The notes: generated by a model not told the origin, from the letters alone. A stretch of 64,000 bases of DNA from Piliocolobus tephrosceles (GCF_002776525.5 NC_045436.1:47266616-47330615); one strand, 5' to 3'. Shown: positions 1 to 11,636, numbered from the stretch's first letter. Program-made: numbers and translations.

Positions 1-428
1 CTTTTATAAAAATGATTTCTTTTAAAGGAAAATCTAAAGTAGTTTTAGGACTCCAGACAATCTCCACAGAGATTTATTGTGCAGTGGTTAGTAGTGTGTT
101 TCATGAGAGTGGGTCAGTTTTCAAAACATACTGCTGGACACATCTCTGGCTGGTAATTGACTATTACGAAGACATTTATTTATATGTTGATGATTGACAT
201 TGGTGATAGGCATGGGTTTGAGTGTTTGTTGGCTGTCTGTGACCTTGATACTGATATATCAGTCGTAGACTACTTGTTGTAAACATAAAGCTTGCTTAAA
301 CAGTATTGGAATGTACATGTAAATGCTCCTTTAAGAGAAAACTTTATAGCCAGGGAAGTTAAATGTATGTTCTATCACAAATTCCCTAGGCGTGTGACCT
401 AAGCTAGGCCAATGAGGCACTCCCTCTA
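1..428. other. Unique AT-rich DNA, no gene seen
   Basis: No repeat family, splice-flanked open frame or RNA gene is recognised. Short open frames here are of chance length and have no supporting context. Confidence 0.5.
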
Positions 429-434
429 CTAGGA

Positions 435-747
435 TTTTTTTTTTTTTCTTTTTTTTTTTGAGATGGAGTCTCACTTTGTCCTCTAGGCCTGGAGTACAGT
501 GGCACCGTGTTGACTGACTGGAACCTCCATCTCCCAGGTTCAAGCAATTCTCCTGCCTCAGCCTCCCGAGTAGCTGGGATTACAGGCGCCCACCACCATG
601 TCTGACTAATTTTTTAAATATATTTTTAGTAGAAATGGGGTTTCACCACGTTAGCCTGGCTGGTCTCAGACTCCTGACCTCAGGTGATCTGCCCTCCTTG
701 GCCTTCCAAAGTTCTGGGATTATAGGCGTGAGCCACCGAGTCCAGTC
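435..747 (-). mobile_element. Alu SINE, AluS-like, reverse orientation
   Basis: The plus strand reads as an Alu in reverse complement: a T-rich tail (435-459), then GAGATGGAGTCTC, the two monomers and the terminal GTGAGCCACC motif. Sequence in the second half suits AluS. It abuts the T-tail of the next Alu directly, as expected if it landed in the A-tail of that older element. Confidence 0.93.
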
Positions 748-1042
748 TTTTTTTTTTTTTTCTTTTTGAGACAGGGTCTCATTCTATCACCCAGGCTGAA
801 ATGCAATGGTATGATTACAGCTCATTGTGATCTTGAACTCCTGGGTTCACGTGATCCTCCTACCTCATCCTCCCAAGTAGCTGGGGACTACAGGCATGCC
901 ACCATGCCTGGCTAATTTTTGTAGAGATGAGGTTTCATCATCATGTTACCCAGGCTGGTCTTGAACTCCTTGGATCAAGCATTCCTCCCTCCTCAACATT
1001 CCAAAGTGCTGGGATTACAGGCATGAGTTACCACACCCGGCC
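748..1042 (-). mobile_element. Alu SINE, AluJ-like, reverse orientation
   Basis: The reverse Alu has its T-tail at 748-767 and its body from GAGACAGGGTCTC to the CCCGGCC end. Features such as ACCCAGGCTGGTCTTGAACTCC and the overall divergence suit AluJ. TAGGAATTTTT follows at 1043 and a near copy, TAGGATTTTTT, lies left of the upstream Alu at 430. This can be read as one target-site duplication enclosing both Alus. Confidence 0.92.
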
Positions 1043-1062
1043 TAGGAATTTTTTTTTTTTTA

Positions 1063-2699
1063 ATCCTGGAAACATGCGGGGATGAAGCCTTTCTTAGAAA
1101 TGAGCTGAAGCTCTCAGAAGTTACCGAGTTGTTTTCTCTTGGAAAGAATCTGAAAATATTGCCAACAAAGAGAACAATCAAAACCCCAAGAGTGCAGCGG
1201 ATCTAGGTGTGCCCACACAAGTGTAACCCCTGGATACTTTAGGAGAGCTGACAAATTCGAATGTTCCCTACTTTTTCAACGTTTTTCTTCCTTTCCTCAT
1301 TTCTTGAACCTTTCCTCACGGCTCCTCTTCTTCCTCCTTCTCCTCCTCCTTCTCTTATCATCACCTGTAGAGAAATGCCCAAGCTCCTTACTCCTTACTA
1401 GTTTCTTCTTGAAGTGACCCAGGCTTAACTCAGCAAATGTCTCCTTTTACTCTCCTACCCTCACTTGGAATCCTGTGTTTCCCCCAAGGGCTTGTTCTTC
1501 CTAGATGATTGGGCATCCTATCATGTCTCTGTTTCCTGCAGTCACTCTTTTCTCTTTCACAGATTGTCTTCTTACACTCACCTGTCCATTAGTTCCTGTG
1601 AAACTCTTTGGAAAACATCCCTTGATTTTTTTTTTTTTCCTATTAATTTAGGTCATCATTTCCTCTCATCCCATAACAGTTTATACAAACATACATTTCA
1701 GCAATGAGTACTGGGTAGTTTGAACAGTCTATTTCCTTGCTTGCCTCCTTAACTAACCGATATGCCTTTGAACCACAGGTAGTATCTGTCATTGCTCTGT
1801 AGCTTCAGTGTGCCTCAAATTATGTGGTTTATGAAAGAATAAGTAGATATGCACAACTTTTCTTTTCGTGAATGGTTACATGCTATTTAGACATCAGCTA
1901 TTAATTCTATAGATCATGAAAAAAGATATTATTATTAATGTTTAATCATTGAGGGAATAATGATACCATTGCCCAAAAAGTTGAATATTGGAATAAAATG
2001 AAATTATTATTTGGTTTCAGAGACACTGAATTTTTCATTGTGGTACTATTTTTTTAATACAAAATTAAACTCAATGTTTGGAACTATAGATACAGAGAAG
2101 AATCATCACTTGATGGCAAACCATTTATTATTATAATAATTTTATTTTACTAGGTTAGTTTGAAGACATATAAGAAAATAATCAGCTATTTTAATGTCAG
2201 TAGCAAGGGCAGTGGCCTTTATTTTAATGAGCTATTTTATATTTGTAAATTATTCCTATTGTTTGATCTTGGAGAGCTTACATGTTTGCAAAGGCAGCAT
2301 GGCTTAGTAGAAAGTTACTTCAGACAACAGTGAGCTTTTTGTATGTTTGTGTTTCTTAATACGGAGGGACAGGAAATACACTGGGTGATAGGCACATTTG
2401 TTCATTCAAAAGTTTGGCACGTAATATTTCCAACTTCCTCTTTTCTATACCCATGGTTTATTGTCTTTGCCCCAAGATTAAATTCGTAAGGAAAACCAGA
2501 ATCCTTCCAGCTCAGGGAGCATATTAGAATCTGGCCAAATAAATAAACTGCCTACAATTGCATAGCAGAGGTAGATCTCTAACCTTATTCTAGTGTCAGA
2601 ACTATGAACCTGGCACAAATTCTCAAACTTTGAGTCTGCATCCCTTGTGTGACTGGGTAAGATGTGTTATGGATGTATGAATTGCAGACAATAGAGCCT
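1063..2699. other. Unique DNA with a CT-rich patch
   Basis: No repeat family or gene is recognised. A short pyrimidine-rich tract (about 1305-1356) and a T run (1628-1639) are the only compositional features. The remainder is AT-rich with scattered short chance frames. Confidence 0.45.
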
Positions 2700-2850
2700 A
2701 ATGTTAAGAACACAAACCTTCGTGACTGTCAAATCTAGATTTGAGTCTTGGCACTGAGAGCTACTAACCCTGCTTCAGTTTCCTCTTCGTGAAATGGAGA
2801 CAGGAATAGCACCCTCTAGACAAACTGATAGTAAAACATAATAATAAATA
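2700..2850 (+). mobile_element. MIR SINE fragment
   Basis: The order matches MIR: a GTTAAGAACACAAACC-type start, the middle ACTAACCCTGCTTCAGTTTCCTC and then GTGAAATGGAGACAGGAATAG. It is heavily diverged, as expected for this mammal-wide family. Confidence 0.7.
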
Positions 2851-3101
2851 AGTATCAGCCCTTAGTAGAGTCCATGCCATACTTAGAGTTCCACATGTAA
2901 TTGTTTTTATTACTGCTGTACATCATCTGACAGTATTTGTTGGAAACTGTATATGAAAGCTGAGGTAGGGAATTAGAGGGAAGTCTAGGGTATTGTGTCC
3001 TAAAAAAGTTTACTCTATCATCTTTAACCTACTTTAACCAAGAGGTAAAAATAACATAACGAAGTTAAATTAGATTTTCTCTAATGACTGGCAAATACAT
3101 A

Positions 3102-3102
<1 letters not shown>

Positions 3103-3133
<31 letters not shown>
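3103..3133. repeat. 31-base G homopolymer
   Basis: This is an uninterrupted run of 31 G on the plus strand, followed by a purine GA tract (3134-3152) and a short TA/CA tract (3158-3172). Long G runs are rare, polymorphic and hard to sequence, so the exact length is uncertain. Confidence 0.95.
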
Positions 3134-3134
<1 letters not shown>

Positions 3135-3172
3135 GAGGGAGAGAGAGAGAGATTACATATATACACACACAC
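3134..3172. repeat. Compound GA / TA-CA microsatellite
   Basis: AGAGGGA plus (GA)n is followed by ATATATACACACACAC. It lies directly between the G run and an LTR-like relic. Confidence 0.85.
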
Positions 3173-3175
3173 TAT

Positions 3176-3493
3176 TTATATCCCCCACCCCTGCTGAGGT
3201 TCTGGGATTGGCTGCTTTCCTCTCCTGTCACAGTTCCTGTCTGGCCCTGCAGCCCTACTTTTGGCTTCAGCTCTCAGCAAGTTTTTAGTACATATGGTTC
3301 TTCCCCTTAACCATTCCCAGTAGGGGTGAGCAGAACTGATCACATTCTTTGGGTACATTGTTTGGTGTTTCACTAGCCCTTCTGGCGCCCTTTGACCTTC
3401 CTATGGCTCTATAAATGATCCTTTCCTTTAATCCCCTTCAGCTAAACCATTTTGAGTTCACCATCTGTTTCTCATCAGGCCCTGACTGATACA
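3176..3493 (+). mobile_element. LTR relic, ERVL/MaLR-like (family not assigned)
   Basis: The segment ends in CTGACTGATACA, carries TATAAATGATCC upstream and is free of coding potential. The same terminal motif occurs in reverse at 35510 (TGTATCAGTCAG), so both are probably ends of one LTR family. The family name is not certain and only the 3' part is recognisable. Confidence 0.5.
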
Positions 3494-3905
3494 GCAAATA
3501 GGACTTGCTTTTAGCCAGTGAATATATTGGTTTGTTACATAGCATTTTGCTGACAGAGATACTGACAAACTTTCACTGTTTCCTCCTTATTGACTATGTC
3601 TTATTTATTTTTGCATTTCTGAGTCTAGAGCAATCCTCAACACATTGTATCCCTGTAAGATGCTATAAGAAAATCTTTGTTCAGTTGAACTCCAATTCAC
3701 ACTGAATCCTCCTATTTTTAGTCCATCGGGCACCATGAGTGATAATGTTAAGCTGCACATAGATTATTGGTGACAGTTTGCCTACGTAAGCTAAAACAGT
3801 CATTTATATAATCATGTTTCACTTTATTTCTTCTTTTTAATTTATGTGGTTTACCTTATACTTATGCTGAAACTCAATTAATGAGCCTTTTAATTTAGAA
3901 ATAAC

Positions 3906-3933
3906 TGCCTCTAATAATATTTTATTAGAGGCA
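3906..3933. repeat. Perfect short hairpin, 12-bp arms and 4-nt loop
   Basis: TGCCTCTAATAA is followed by the loop TATT and then TTATTAGAGGCA, an exact reverse complement. The stem is too short for a microRNA precursor, and no transposon family with this terminal repeat is recognised. Confidence 0.9.
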
Positions 3934-5097
3934 TTTATTCTTTAATATTTTATGCAAAATTTATAGTTATCATTTTTTAATATGAGAAAACACTTTTAAA
4001 AATTATTATTAAATTAAGGTAATTATAAGGTCAATTTGTATAATCAGGATGGAAGGTCAAATCAAAGTTACCCTCAGTAAGAGAGGAAAAAAATGGTTAT
4101 TTTGACTGGCATCAATAATTTGGAGGAAAAAAACTATCATAAAAATTTAATATTTGTTAATATCTAGACATCTCTAAAAATATTTGTCAAAAAATTTTGT
4201 GATCTATAGTGATGCTTTGTGGTTTTATGCCTCACTGAATCTTGGCTGCTTTTGCAAGGCACATGCATTCTAATGAGCTGCTGTGTGGAGTGACTAATGT
4301 TGTGAATACACATCGCATTTCATTGATGTAGCCACATGTCTGAAATAAATGTTCCTTCTAGTGTCAAGTGTAAACCTCTCTAGATTCCTCAATGTGCATT
4401 GCCCACATCTGAGTGTAAAAGAAGGAATCTGAAAGCTCAAATACTGCTGAGAGGGCTGCAAATGTTAACTTCTTTGTATTTCACCTATTACTTATGAGTT
4501 GTTTTTATTTCAGTAAGTCATTTCTGTGGAGAAGCACAAATAACATTCTTCTTTCACTGCTAAAGCTCACCATTCCTTCTTCATGATCTCAGTTGATTTT
4601 TGCATCTGCATGTATCTAGATTATTGCGAAGGCTTAGCTCAGTGGGGAATCAAACATGAAATGTTTTTATTTTTTACAAGCCCTTGCTCTCCTATTGTTT
4701 ATGTCAAATTCCTCCTCCCAGCTAACTAGGAGATCTCTTAACAAGATCCTAGGCATATTCTATTACTTTCAAGGCATTTTTCATTACTCAAATTCTGCCC
4801 AGTTGAAAACTCTGATTTGACGTCTTTTATAAAACTTTCCTTTCCAATGCCGTGGATCAGACTTGGGGTCCCTTGATCCATGGGGAAGGTGTATGACTTC
4901 CTTGTCTACTCCTCCTATCCTTACCTCACTTGGGAGCCTAGGGTAGAACTGGTTGGCCGACCTTTAAATATATTCTTTCTTTCCATTTTCTTGTGTAGTG
5001 AGGTGGGGAGAAAGAAAAGGGAAAAGGTACAGTTAGTTGTCCCTTGCATGACTGGTGCTGTTCTAATTTTCTTTGTCGATTGCTGCTGCCTCCCCAG

Positions 5098-5241
5098 CTC
5101 ACTAGTTGCATAGCTGGTTCTCTCTCGGGAAGCACACATGAGTTTGTTGGAGGGCTCTGTTGGGGGACTTCTGCACAGTCTCCTGAATCTGATCCTGTTG
5201 GCACACTCCATAGCCTCTTGCTACTTGAGGCTCCTCACCTG
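5098..5241 (+). other. Candidate exon, 144 nt (weak)
   Basis: A pyrimidine-rich run ending CTGCCTCCCCAG precedes 5098 and the donor GTGAGT follows 5241. The 144 nt stay open in one plus frame (48 codons), but the predicted peptide shows no domain I recognise and the minus strand is also open here. This could be an untranslated or lncRNA exon, or chance. No neighbouring exon could be linked to it. Confidence 0.2.
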
Positions 5242-5979
5242 GTGAGTAGTCCTTTTCTGTGGGGTTCATCCAGCTTTCTTCCAAGATACCCACTTAACTT
5301 TGAGAACCATGTACTGGAAGTATAAGTTACAATACTGAAATCACCTTCCTTTGTCTTTTGTTTTTTTAAAATTTGCTTTCCCTTGGCTTAGATAGATACA
5401 GGGAAGAAAAAATAATACCCTGCACAAATGGAAATCACTGAAATGCTGGAACCCCAATATCTATTAGGGATTCTCTTAGATCCCTCTTAATTAGCATGTT
5501 GGACAAAGGGTAGGTTTTACTGTCCGTGAGGCCAAGAGTCTATTGCAAGTGTCTATGGCTTTTGATGACCTCTTCAAAGTCTTCTTTCTCATTTTTTAAA
5601 AATAAGCACGTAAGGAAAGTTAGGAGGCTAGAATGACATTAATTCTATTTCAGCTACCTTAGAAAACTCTGAAGATGAGGGACCCTATTTGCAGTTCTCA
5701 TTAGAATATGGGGTACTTTTATTCTTTCTCTTCTTAGCATTACACATTAATCGCCATTTTGGAGCAAAAGGAGAAGTCCTATTGGAGATTTTGTTGCTGT
5801 TCTCTCATATTCCCAAGGGCAGAAACACCATAGAGAGATGTTAGAAAGGAAAATAATGAAATAACAAAGCTATATTGCTTTTCTAGAACCTTCCCACCCT
5901 CACTCTGCCATCCTCTGCTATCTCCACTCACAAACTCATGTTTCCCAAATCGACGAAAAGAGCCCAAGGATGGGAGGAG

Positions 5980-6170
5980 CTGGCATGAATTCCAGTCTGA
6001 TTGCTGCATGAGCTCAGCAGCGCACTGTGACTTCACCCTTTCTCCACTCTGATTATCCATCTTGGGGAATGCAGATGAAACTACCTGCCCCAATTATCTT
6101 TCATGGATGTTGGAAGACAAATGAGATAATATCTGAAAACCCTTGGAAGAAATGTGATGTGTAAATCTAG
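5980..6170 (+). mobile_element. MIR SINE fragment
   Basis: MIR order is visible: an AATTCCAGTCTGATTG-type 5' part, the region resembling CATCTGTAAAATGGGGATAA, and a TACCTGCC...AATGAGATAAT stretch matching the MIR 3' half. Its 3' half is the left arm of the inverted duplication at 6075-6586. Confidence 0.6.
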
Positions 6171-6586
6171 GGCAACATTATATATGAGACACCACCTTAA
6201 TCATTCTTTCACCTGCTATAAGAGGAGATGACTCTGTGCTCTTTTAAATGTAAAAGAAGGATCATTGGACTCAATGAGTTTTGAAGTTTCGGTTCTGCTT
6301 GGCTTTGGGAATCTATTTCTTTAGGCAAGTGACATTATCTCTTTACATATACTTCCATATCTAAAAAATATGCAGCAAAATAACATTTACTCCTCAGAAA
6401 CATGCGGGACTCAAGTAACACAAGTGGTAAGAAAAGTCTTTGAGGCCTGACACATTAAGGAATATATCTGAGTATATATATGTATATATATGCTAGATTT
6501 ACACACATTTCTTCCAAAGGTTTTCAGGTATTATTTCATTTGTCTTCCAACATCCATGAAAGATAAGTAGGAGCAGGTAGTTTCAT
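6075..6586. repeat. Inverted duplication: ~95-bp arms, 322-bp spacer
   Basis: The left arm (6075-6170) and the reverse complement of the right arm (6493-6586) align end to end at roughly 90 % identity, with a handful of substitutions and two small indels. Both arms run from ATGAAACTACCTG to GTAAATCTAG. The left arm continues a MIR, so it is probably the source; the right arm is the copied piece, next to a TA/TG microsatellite. Confidence 0.9.
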
Positions 6587-6728
6587 ATGTGTATATGTGT
6601 GTGTGTATTTATATAAATATATACACATGTAACAATAATATAGCTCTATATAATTATATATAATATATCCTTATACTTTTTGACATGTGTATACACACAT
6701 ACACGTATATATATATTAGTATATATGC
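6587..6728. repeat. AT-rich TA/TG microsatellite cluster
   Basis: Alternating TA, TG and CA runs form a degenerate low-complexity tract immediately after the right arm of the inverted duplication. A smaller TATATATG tract (6471-6492) sits just before that arm. Confidence 0.85.
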
Positions 6729-7045
6729 CCCTTTGTGTGTTAATTGCATGGCACAACTGGAGGAGTAGCCCTTGAAATTTTTAAAATTGATATATACAAA
6801 TGAAATAGGCTATTCATTGCAATTTTTAAATAATTTGAAAACGTGTCATATATGCACACATATGTGCGTATGTGTTTAATCAGACTCTCACAAGTAACTA
6901 AAACTTGACTCTTAGCTCTAACTCTGTAGCTTCCCTCTACTGATGGTTCTTCAGCTAAATGGAGCCAAAGACATTTAGAGAATAAAAGTACAGGGAGATC
7001 ACAGACTGCATTCAGAGATAAATTACTTTTACCCCTCCACATTAT

Positions 7046-7416
7046 TTTTGTTACTGTTTTTTTTAATTTTTGATTTAGAGGGTACATGTGCAGGTGTTTT
7101 ACAAGGATATATTGCATGATGCTGAGATTTGGGCTTCCACTGATTCCATCACCCAAATAGTGAACATAATAACCAATAGGAAGTTTTTCAGACCTTACCC
7201 TTCTCCCTCCTTCCTTCCGTTTGGAAAACTCAATGTCCATTGCTCCCATCTTTATGTCTGTGTGTACCCAGTGCTTAGCACCCACTTATGAGTGAGAACA
7301 TGTGATACTTGGTTTTCCGGTCCTGCATTAATTCTCTTGGGATAATGGCCTCCAACTGCTTCCATGTTGCTGCAAAGGATGTGATTTCATTTTTTTATGG
7401 CCGTGTAGTATTCCAA
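7046..7416 (-). mobile_element. L1 3'-end fragment, L1MA/L1MB-like
   Basis: In reverse orientation the plus strand carries T-rich sequence, GGGTACATGTGCAG-type 3'UTR, then CACTTATGAGTGAGAACATG and ATGGCC...TAGTATTCCA, all typical of the LINE-1 3' end. It includes the last part of the ORF2 relic and the 3'UTR, is 5' truncated and has no intact frame. Confidence 0.88.
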
Positions 7417-7930
7417 GGACCCTTCCCACATCTTGTAGGCTGCACTTTCTTCATTTCTCTCCTGTTTCACGTTTCTGTTAAACAGCCAATCATCTAAGTT
7501 CTTACACTTATAATCAATTATTATACATTTTATTGATTCCCAATTTGGACATAAATAATTTTTAGTAGTATTAACTTCCCTACCCCACCCTCCCTGAAAA
7601 TTTTGATAGAATTTATGTAAGACACTATACCCTTTTCCTTTTCTCTCTTTCTCTTTTATCTCCACAGTGGAGATAAAATCTACCTTTTGTTAAATCTACC
7701 TTGTTAAAGCACACTTACCCTTATTCCAAACTGAGTCATCATCCAAACTGAGTGCCTCAAGGTAAGGGATTAAAGAAGTGGACAAAAGACATGATATATT
7801 TATTTGCACCTACTCCCTGTTCTTCACACACAATCTGAATTTTTGGGGGATGCCTTCTGAGTTTCTCCAGCTGAGCTGAGTTGGCTCCCACCCACCCACC
7901 CTCAGGAGAGTTTTATTGTCAACTTAGACA
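7417..7930. other. Unique DNA, no gene seen
   Basis: The stretch is AT-rich with no recognised repeat or open frame of interest. Confidence 0.4.
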
Positions 7931-8180
7931 TTAATTCTCTCATAATCTCTTCCCAGCACCCCAGTTCACAGGGATCTGTCTCTCCTCTAAACTTCTCTAA
8001 CGTCTGTGTCATACATATGACACCTATCATACATTATAGTTGTTTGTGTTCATGTTTTACTTTTGCACTAATATGTGTCCTTCTTACTGGAACTAGCCAT
8101 GTCGTATTTACTGTTATATCTCCTACAGTGTGAAGAATGATTGTTTAAGCAAAATAAATGTGTGGCAAATGTTTACTGAC
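7930..8180 (+). mobile_element. Possible L2 LINE 3'-end relic
   Basis: A weak match in order to the L2 3' end: a CT-rich section, an ACTGGAACTAGCCATGTCGT-like part and a final AAATAAATG-like tail. Divergence is high. Confidence 0.4.
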
Positions 8181-8324
8181 ATAACAGATTTATAATTTAT
8201 AATGTTTGATAATTACTCATAAAATGAATTATTTTCATTTTTTTGTCTACTATCATATATGTAATATTGTGATAATAAGAGGTGACAATATCCACCTATA
8301 AATAAGGGAAAAATGGTCATTACA

Positions 8325-9085
8325 GACCTTGCAGAGTGATCAGACACTAACAAACCAATAAATATATGATATAATTACAAATTTTAATGAATGTTATGAA
8401 GGAACAGGATTTCATGAGAGAAATTAACAATAAAGAATCTAATTTTATATAGGACAATTAGAGAAAGCCTCTTTAAGCAGTAATATTCAACTGGAAACTT
8501 GAAAGAAGGCCCTTAGCATATATATTCACTTACACATCATTGGCTGAAATCTGGCAGCCAAATCTAACTACAAGAAAAACTGGGATAATTACCAATCCTA
8601 CCAAAATTTGGATTATTACAGTTAAGGAAGAAGTGGCAAATCGACAAAGAGTAGGCAAATAGCGGTGCCTGTCCCACCTACCAATACTATTCCAGTCCCT
8701 GTTCAGAGATTAGGCTGGTTTCAGATGTTAGTTTTCAGAGATTAGGGATATAAGTAGGGCCAGTTCATAAAGGGTTTTGAAGATATCCTAATATAATTTT
8801 ATCTGACTTAGGAAATTACTGAGTGGTTTTAAGTAAAGAAGAAACATAAACCTAATTGTACTTCTAAATGATCACAGTAGCCATGATGTGGAATACAGTT
8901 TAAATGCGGATGGAAGAAAACAGAAAAGGTGATGGTGGGTGGACCGGTGTATTGGCAGTGGAATGGGGAAAAGTGGTTGGATTTAGATATACCTAGGAGG
9001 GAAAATCAAATGGACTTAGTGAACAATAGGCTAAAGTAGCTGAAGTAAAGAGAAAGCATCAAGGATGATACTCAAAGAGCAAACA
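8325..9085 (-). mobile_element. L2 LINE fragment, reverse
   Basis: Several blocks match the reverse complement of L2 in order: ACCAATAAATAT...ATGAAGGAACAGG, AGAAAGCCTCTTTAAGCAG, CATAAAGGGTTTTGAAGA, ACTGAGTGGTTTTAAG, and TGGCAGTGGAATGGGG...CAAATGGACTTAGTG. Gaps and divergence are those of an ancient copy. No coding capacity remains. Confidence 0.72.
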
Positions 9086-10600
9086 ATAGCATGTGCACAC
9101 AAACTATACAAAATAACATGTATATATAAATATTTGCCCTTGGTGAAACTCAGCTCTTACAACAAAAGTACTGATACAGAATTTTGAGTCACTTTGGTAG
9201 GTTTTTGTATTCGTATGACAATTAGAATCTACTTTTTCCACCTAACATGTCATAAATGATAATCACTATTTTTGTGAATTGACATACTTAAATGGCATTC
9301 CATCATTGTAGTCACCATAACCATCATCTTGACTATTATCTAAAAGTATAGTTTTCTTTCCTGCAGTGTATGGATCTCTGACCTGGATCCTGTGGGATTT
9401 GCAGAATTAACATAGATATTACACTATCCCTGAAATGACCCAAATTCTTCACAGCCTAGAGAGGGATTTTAGCCTTAATTATTTTCAGAGTATTAGTAAC
9501 TACACTTGTCTTTGTAAAATGAAGTAGTCATTGGAAATAAAAATGTGTGATATATACTTTCAGGGTAACCTGTGAATTTCCCAGGTCTCAAATATGTTTG
9601 CTTCTGCAATGATGATTTTGAACCACCTTGACTGTTGACATCTTTTTATGCAGCACAGAAACCAGATAGTTTTAGGTAACCACCCACTTCTCTGGAAAAA
9701 AACAAAGTACAAAATAATGTTAAAAGTCTTAAGTAAGCAAGTTTTGTAATTTGGCCCTGGTTTTATATCTGCCAGATTGGCTACTTATTTACCCTTATAG
9801 ATAGCAGTCTCTGAAATGGTTCATCATAATTACTGGTTGTGTGTGTATTATATTTATATGAACATTAGAGTCAGAAATCATACAAATGTTAACAGAATCC
9901 TGAACTCAAGGTCTATAATGGGGTCCATTTTATGGTTAAAATGACCTAAAATGCAATTTATTTTAATATTTCTTTAAAGGCTCCTCTTATATATGAAATT
10001 TAACTCAGAAAGAAACATATTGTAACATTCTAGTATAATTTTTAAAACTTTGAAGTTCTTTCTGCAATCAATATCATGTAATAATAGTTTTCAGAAGTTC
10101 CATTTTTAAAAATGGGCACAGAAAACAAACCTAGAGAAAATGGGATTAAAGTTCAGCATGACCGGATAAACTTTGACATGAAAAAGAATTTCCTGATTTC
10201 CTGCCCAAAAGGGTTATTTTAACTCTATAAAAAGTTATTAAAGTAGGTATCGGATACTGAAAGCTAGACACTGTTGAAATAATTGAATCTGAATGGCATA
10301 AAGCATCAAAGTAGACACAGTCAATGTGTTATTATCTTCTCAACATTACTTATTGATAATCATGGCAAAAAAGCAGAGGAAAGTACTTAATATATTTGAG
10401 AAAATATGTAGAATTTGTTATCTGATAAATAGTTAAGAATTTTGGTATTTTACTGCTTTGTTTTTCCTTTGTTACAATCAGTGAAAATAAAGGAATAGGA
10501 ATTTGAGTGGGTAAAAATGGGAAGAAGTTTGATGATAAAAATGTAAAAGAATACCTGAACGAGGGAAGAACTGAGAAGTGTACATTGGTAGTAGTAATAC
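9086..10600. other. Unique DNA, no gene seen
   Basis: AT-rich and without a recognised repeat. An acceptor-like TTTCTTTCCTGCAG ends at 9366, but no matching donor or coding frame follows. Confidence 0.4.
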
Positions 10601-10814
10601 TAATAATCTTTCTTAAACACTGAAATTCTAGGCATTTGTAATTATTTAATCTTTCTGACAACAACACGAGGGTAGGCACTATTATTATTGTGACTATTTT
10701 TACAAGAAGCAAACCTAGTCATGGTTAGGTAAATTGCATTGCCCAGATTGCAATTAGTAGTTGTAGTTGTTTAGCGGAGCCTGGATTTACCGAGGCTGTT
10801 TCGCTCCAGAGCTT
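10601..10814 (-). mobile_element. MIR SINE, reverse
   Basis: The reverse MIR signature is clear: AATTATTTAATCTTTCTGACAACAA, then AGGTAAATTGCATTGCCCAG and GGAGCCTGGATTTACC...CTCCAGAGCTTG at the far end. A T run (10816-10827) follows. Confidence 0.8.
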
Positions 10815-11320
10815 GTTTTTTTTTTTTTGCCAGTGTTCTTTATAGTGTTTTAAAGAAAGGTAAGAAAGAATTCTGTGGCTAGACTCTCAAAGGTTATTTC
10901 CTGGCACAATGGACAATATGATCTGTACCAGCAAACAGCTACTCTCTATACAGCTCCTTCACAGGCTGGGATCATTTCCTGATGATTTCCGAACTAATTT
11001 TTCCAATTCCAGCCAGACCCAGCATTGCAGTACCTAGGTCAGAATAGCCCTCTAAAACGTGGAAAGTACCCAAAGCGGCAAGATAACTTGCCACATTGAT
11101 TGCTCCAACAGATAAGGACTTTCAAGTGGCTCTAAAGTAGCCCTCTCACCACTGCTCAGTTGAGACACAGCAATGTTGCATCTAGGTATATACCTGAGGC
11201 ATTGTTCAGCATACAGCTTCCCAAGCCATCCACTGAAGAGTTTAACGTGTGGGCATGTGCATTTGTAACAAGTATTCTAGGTGATTGTTATCATGGGAGA
11301 AATTTGAGAGATACTGCTCA

Positions 11321-11503
11321 ACATGGTTCTCAACCTTGGCTGCATGCTGGAATCACCTGGGAGTTTTTTTTTAAAAGCACTGATGTCTTGGTCCTACTGT
11401 CAGATATTCTAATTTAATCATTCCAGGATATAGCCTGGGCATAGAAGTTTTTTAAAAGCTCCTGGGAAGATTCTAATATGCAGCTAAATTTTAGAATCTC
11501 TGT
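11321..11503 (+). mobile_element. MER5A (hAT-Charlie MITE)
   Basis: It starts GGTTCTCAACCTTGGCTGCATG and ends GCAGCTAAATTTTAGAATCTCTG, with ATCACCTGGGAG and TTTTTTAAAAGCTCC between. This is the full order of a near full-length, non-autonomous hAT element. Confidence 0.88.
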
Positions 11504-11602
11504 TCTAGGTAGAACTGTTCATCCAGTATTCCTGGAATATTGCTATGTTAGAAATTGAGAAGTTTGCAATCTATTGAGATTTGAATCTTCTTTTTATTTT
11601 TA

Positions 11603-11636
<34 letters not shown>

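Larger units (their letters stand above)
3494..5979. other. Unique DNA with a perfect hairpin and one weak exon candidate
   Basis: No repeat family is recognised. Two local structures, the hairpin at 3906-3933 and the splice-flanked segment at 5098-5241, are listed separately. No retrogene, RNA gene or repeat was recognised in the remainder. Confidence 0.4.

Noticed and set aside
6740..7285. 181-codon minus-strand frame
   Set aside because: It overlaps an L1 3'UTR and AT-rich microsatellite; no recognisable domain.
10350..10712. 120-codon minus-strand frame
   Set aside because: AT-rich sequence with a MIR at one end; Ile/Phe/Leu-rich and without domains.
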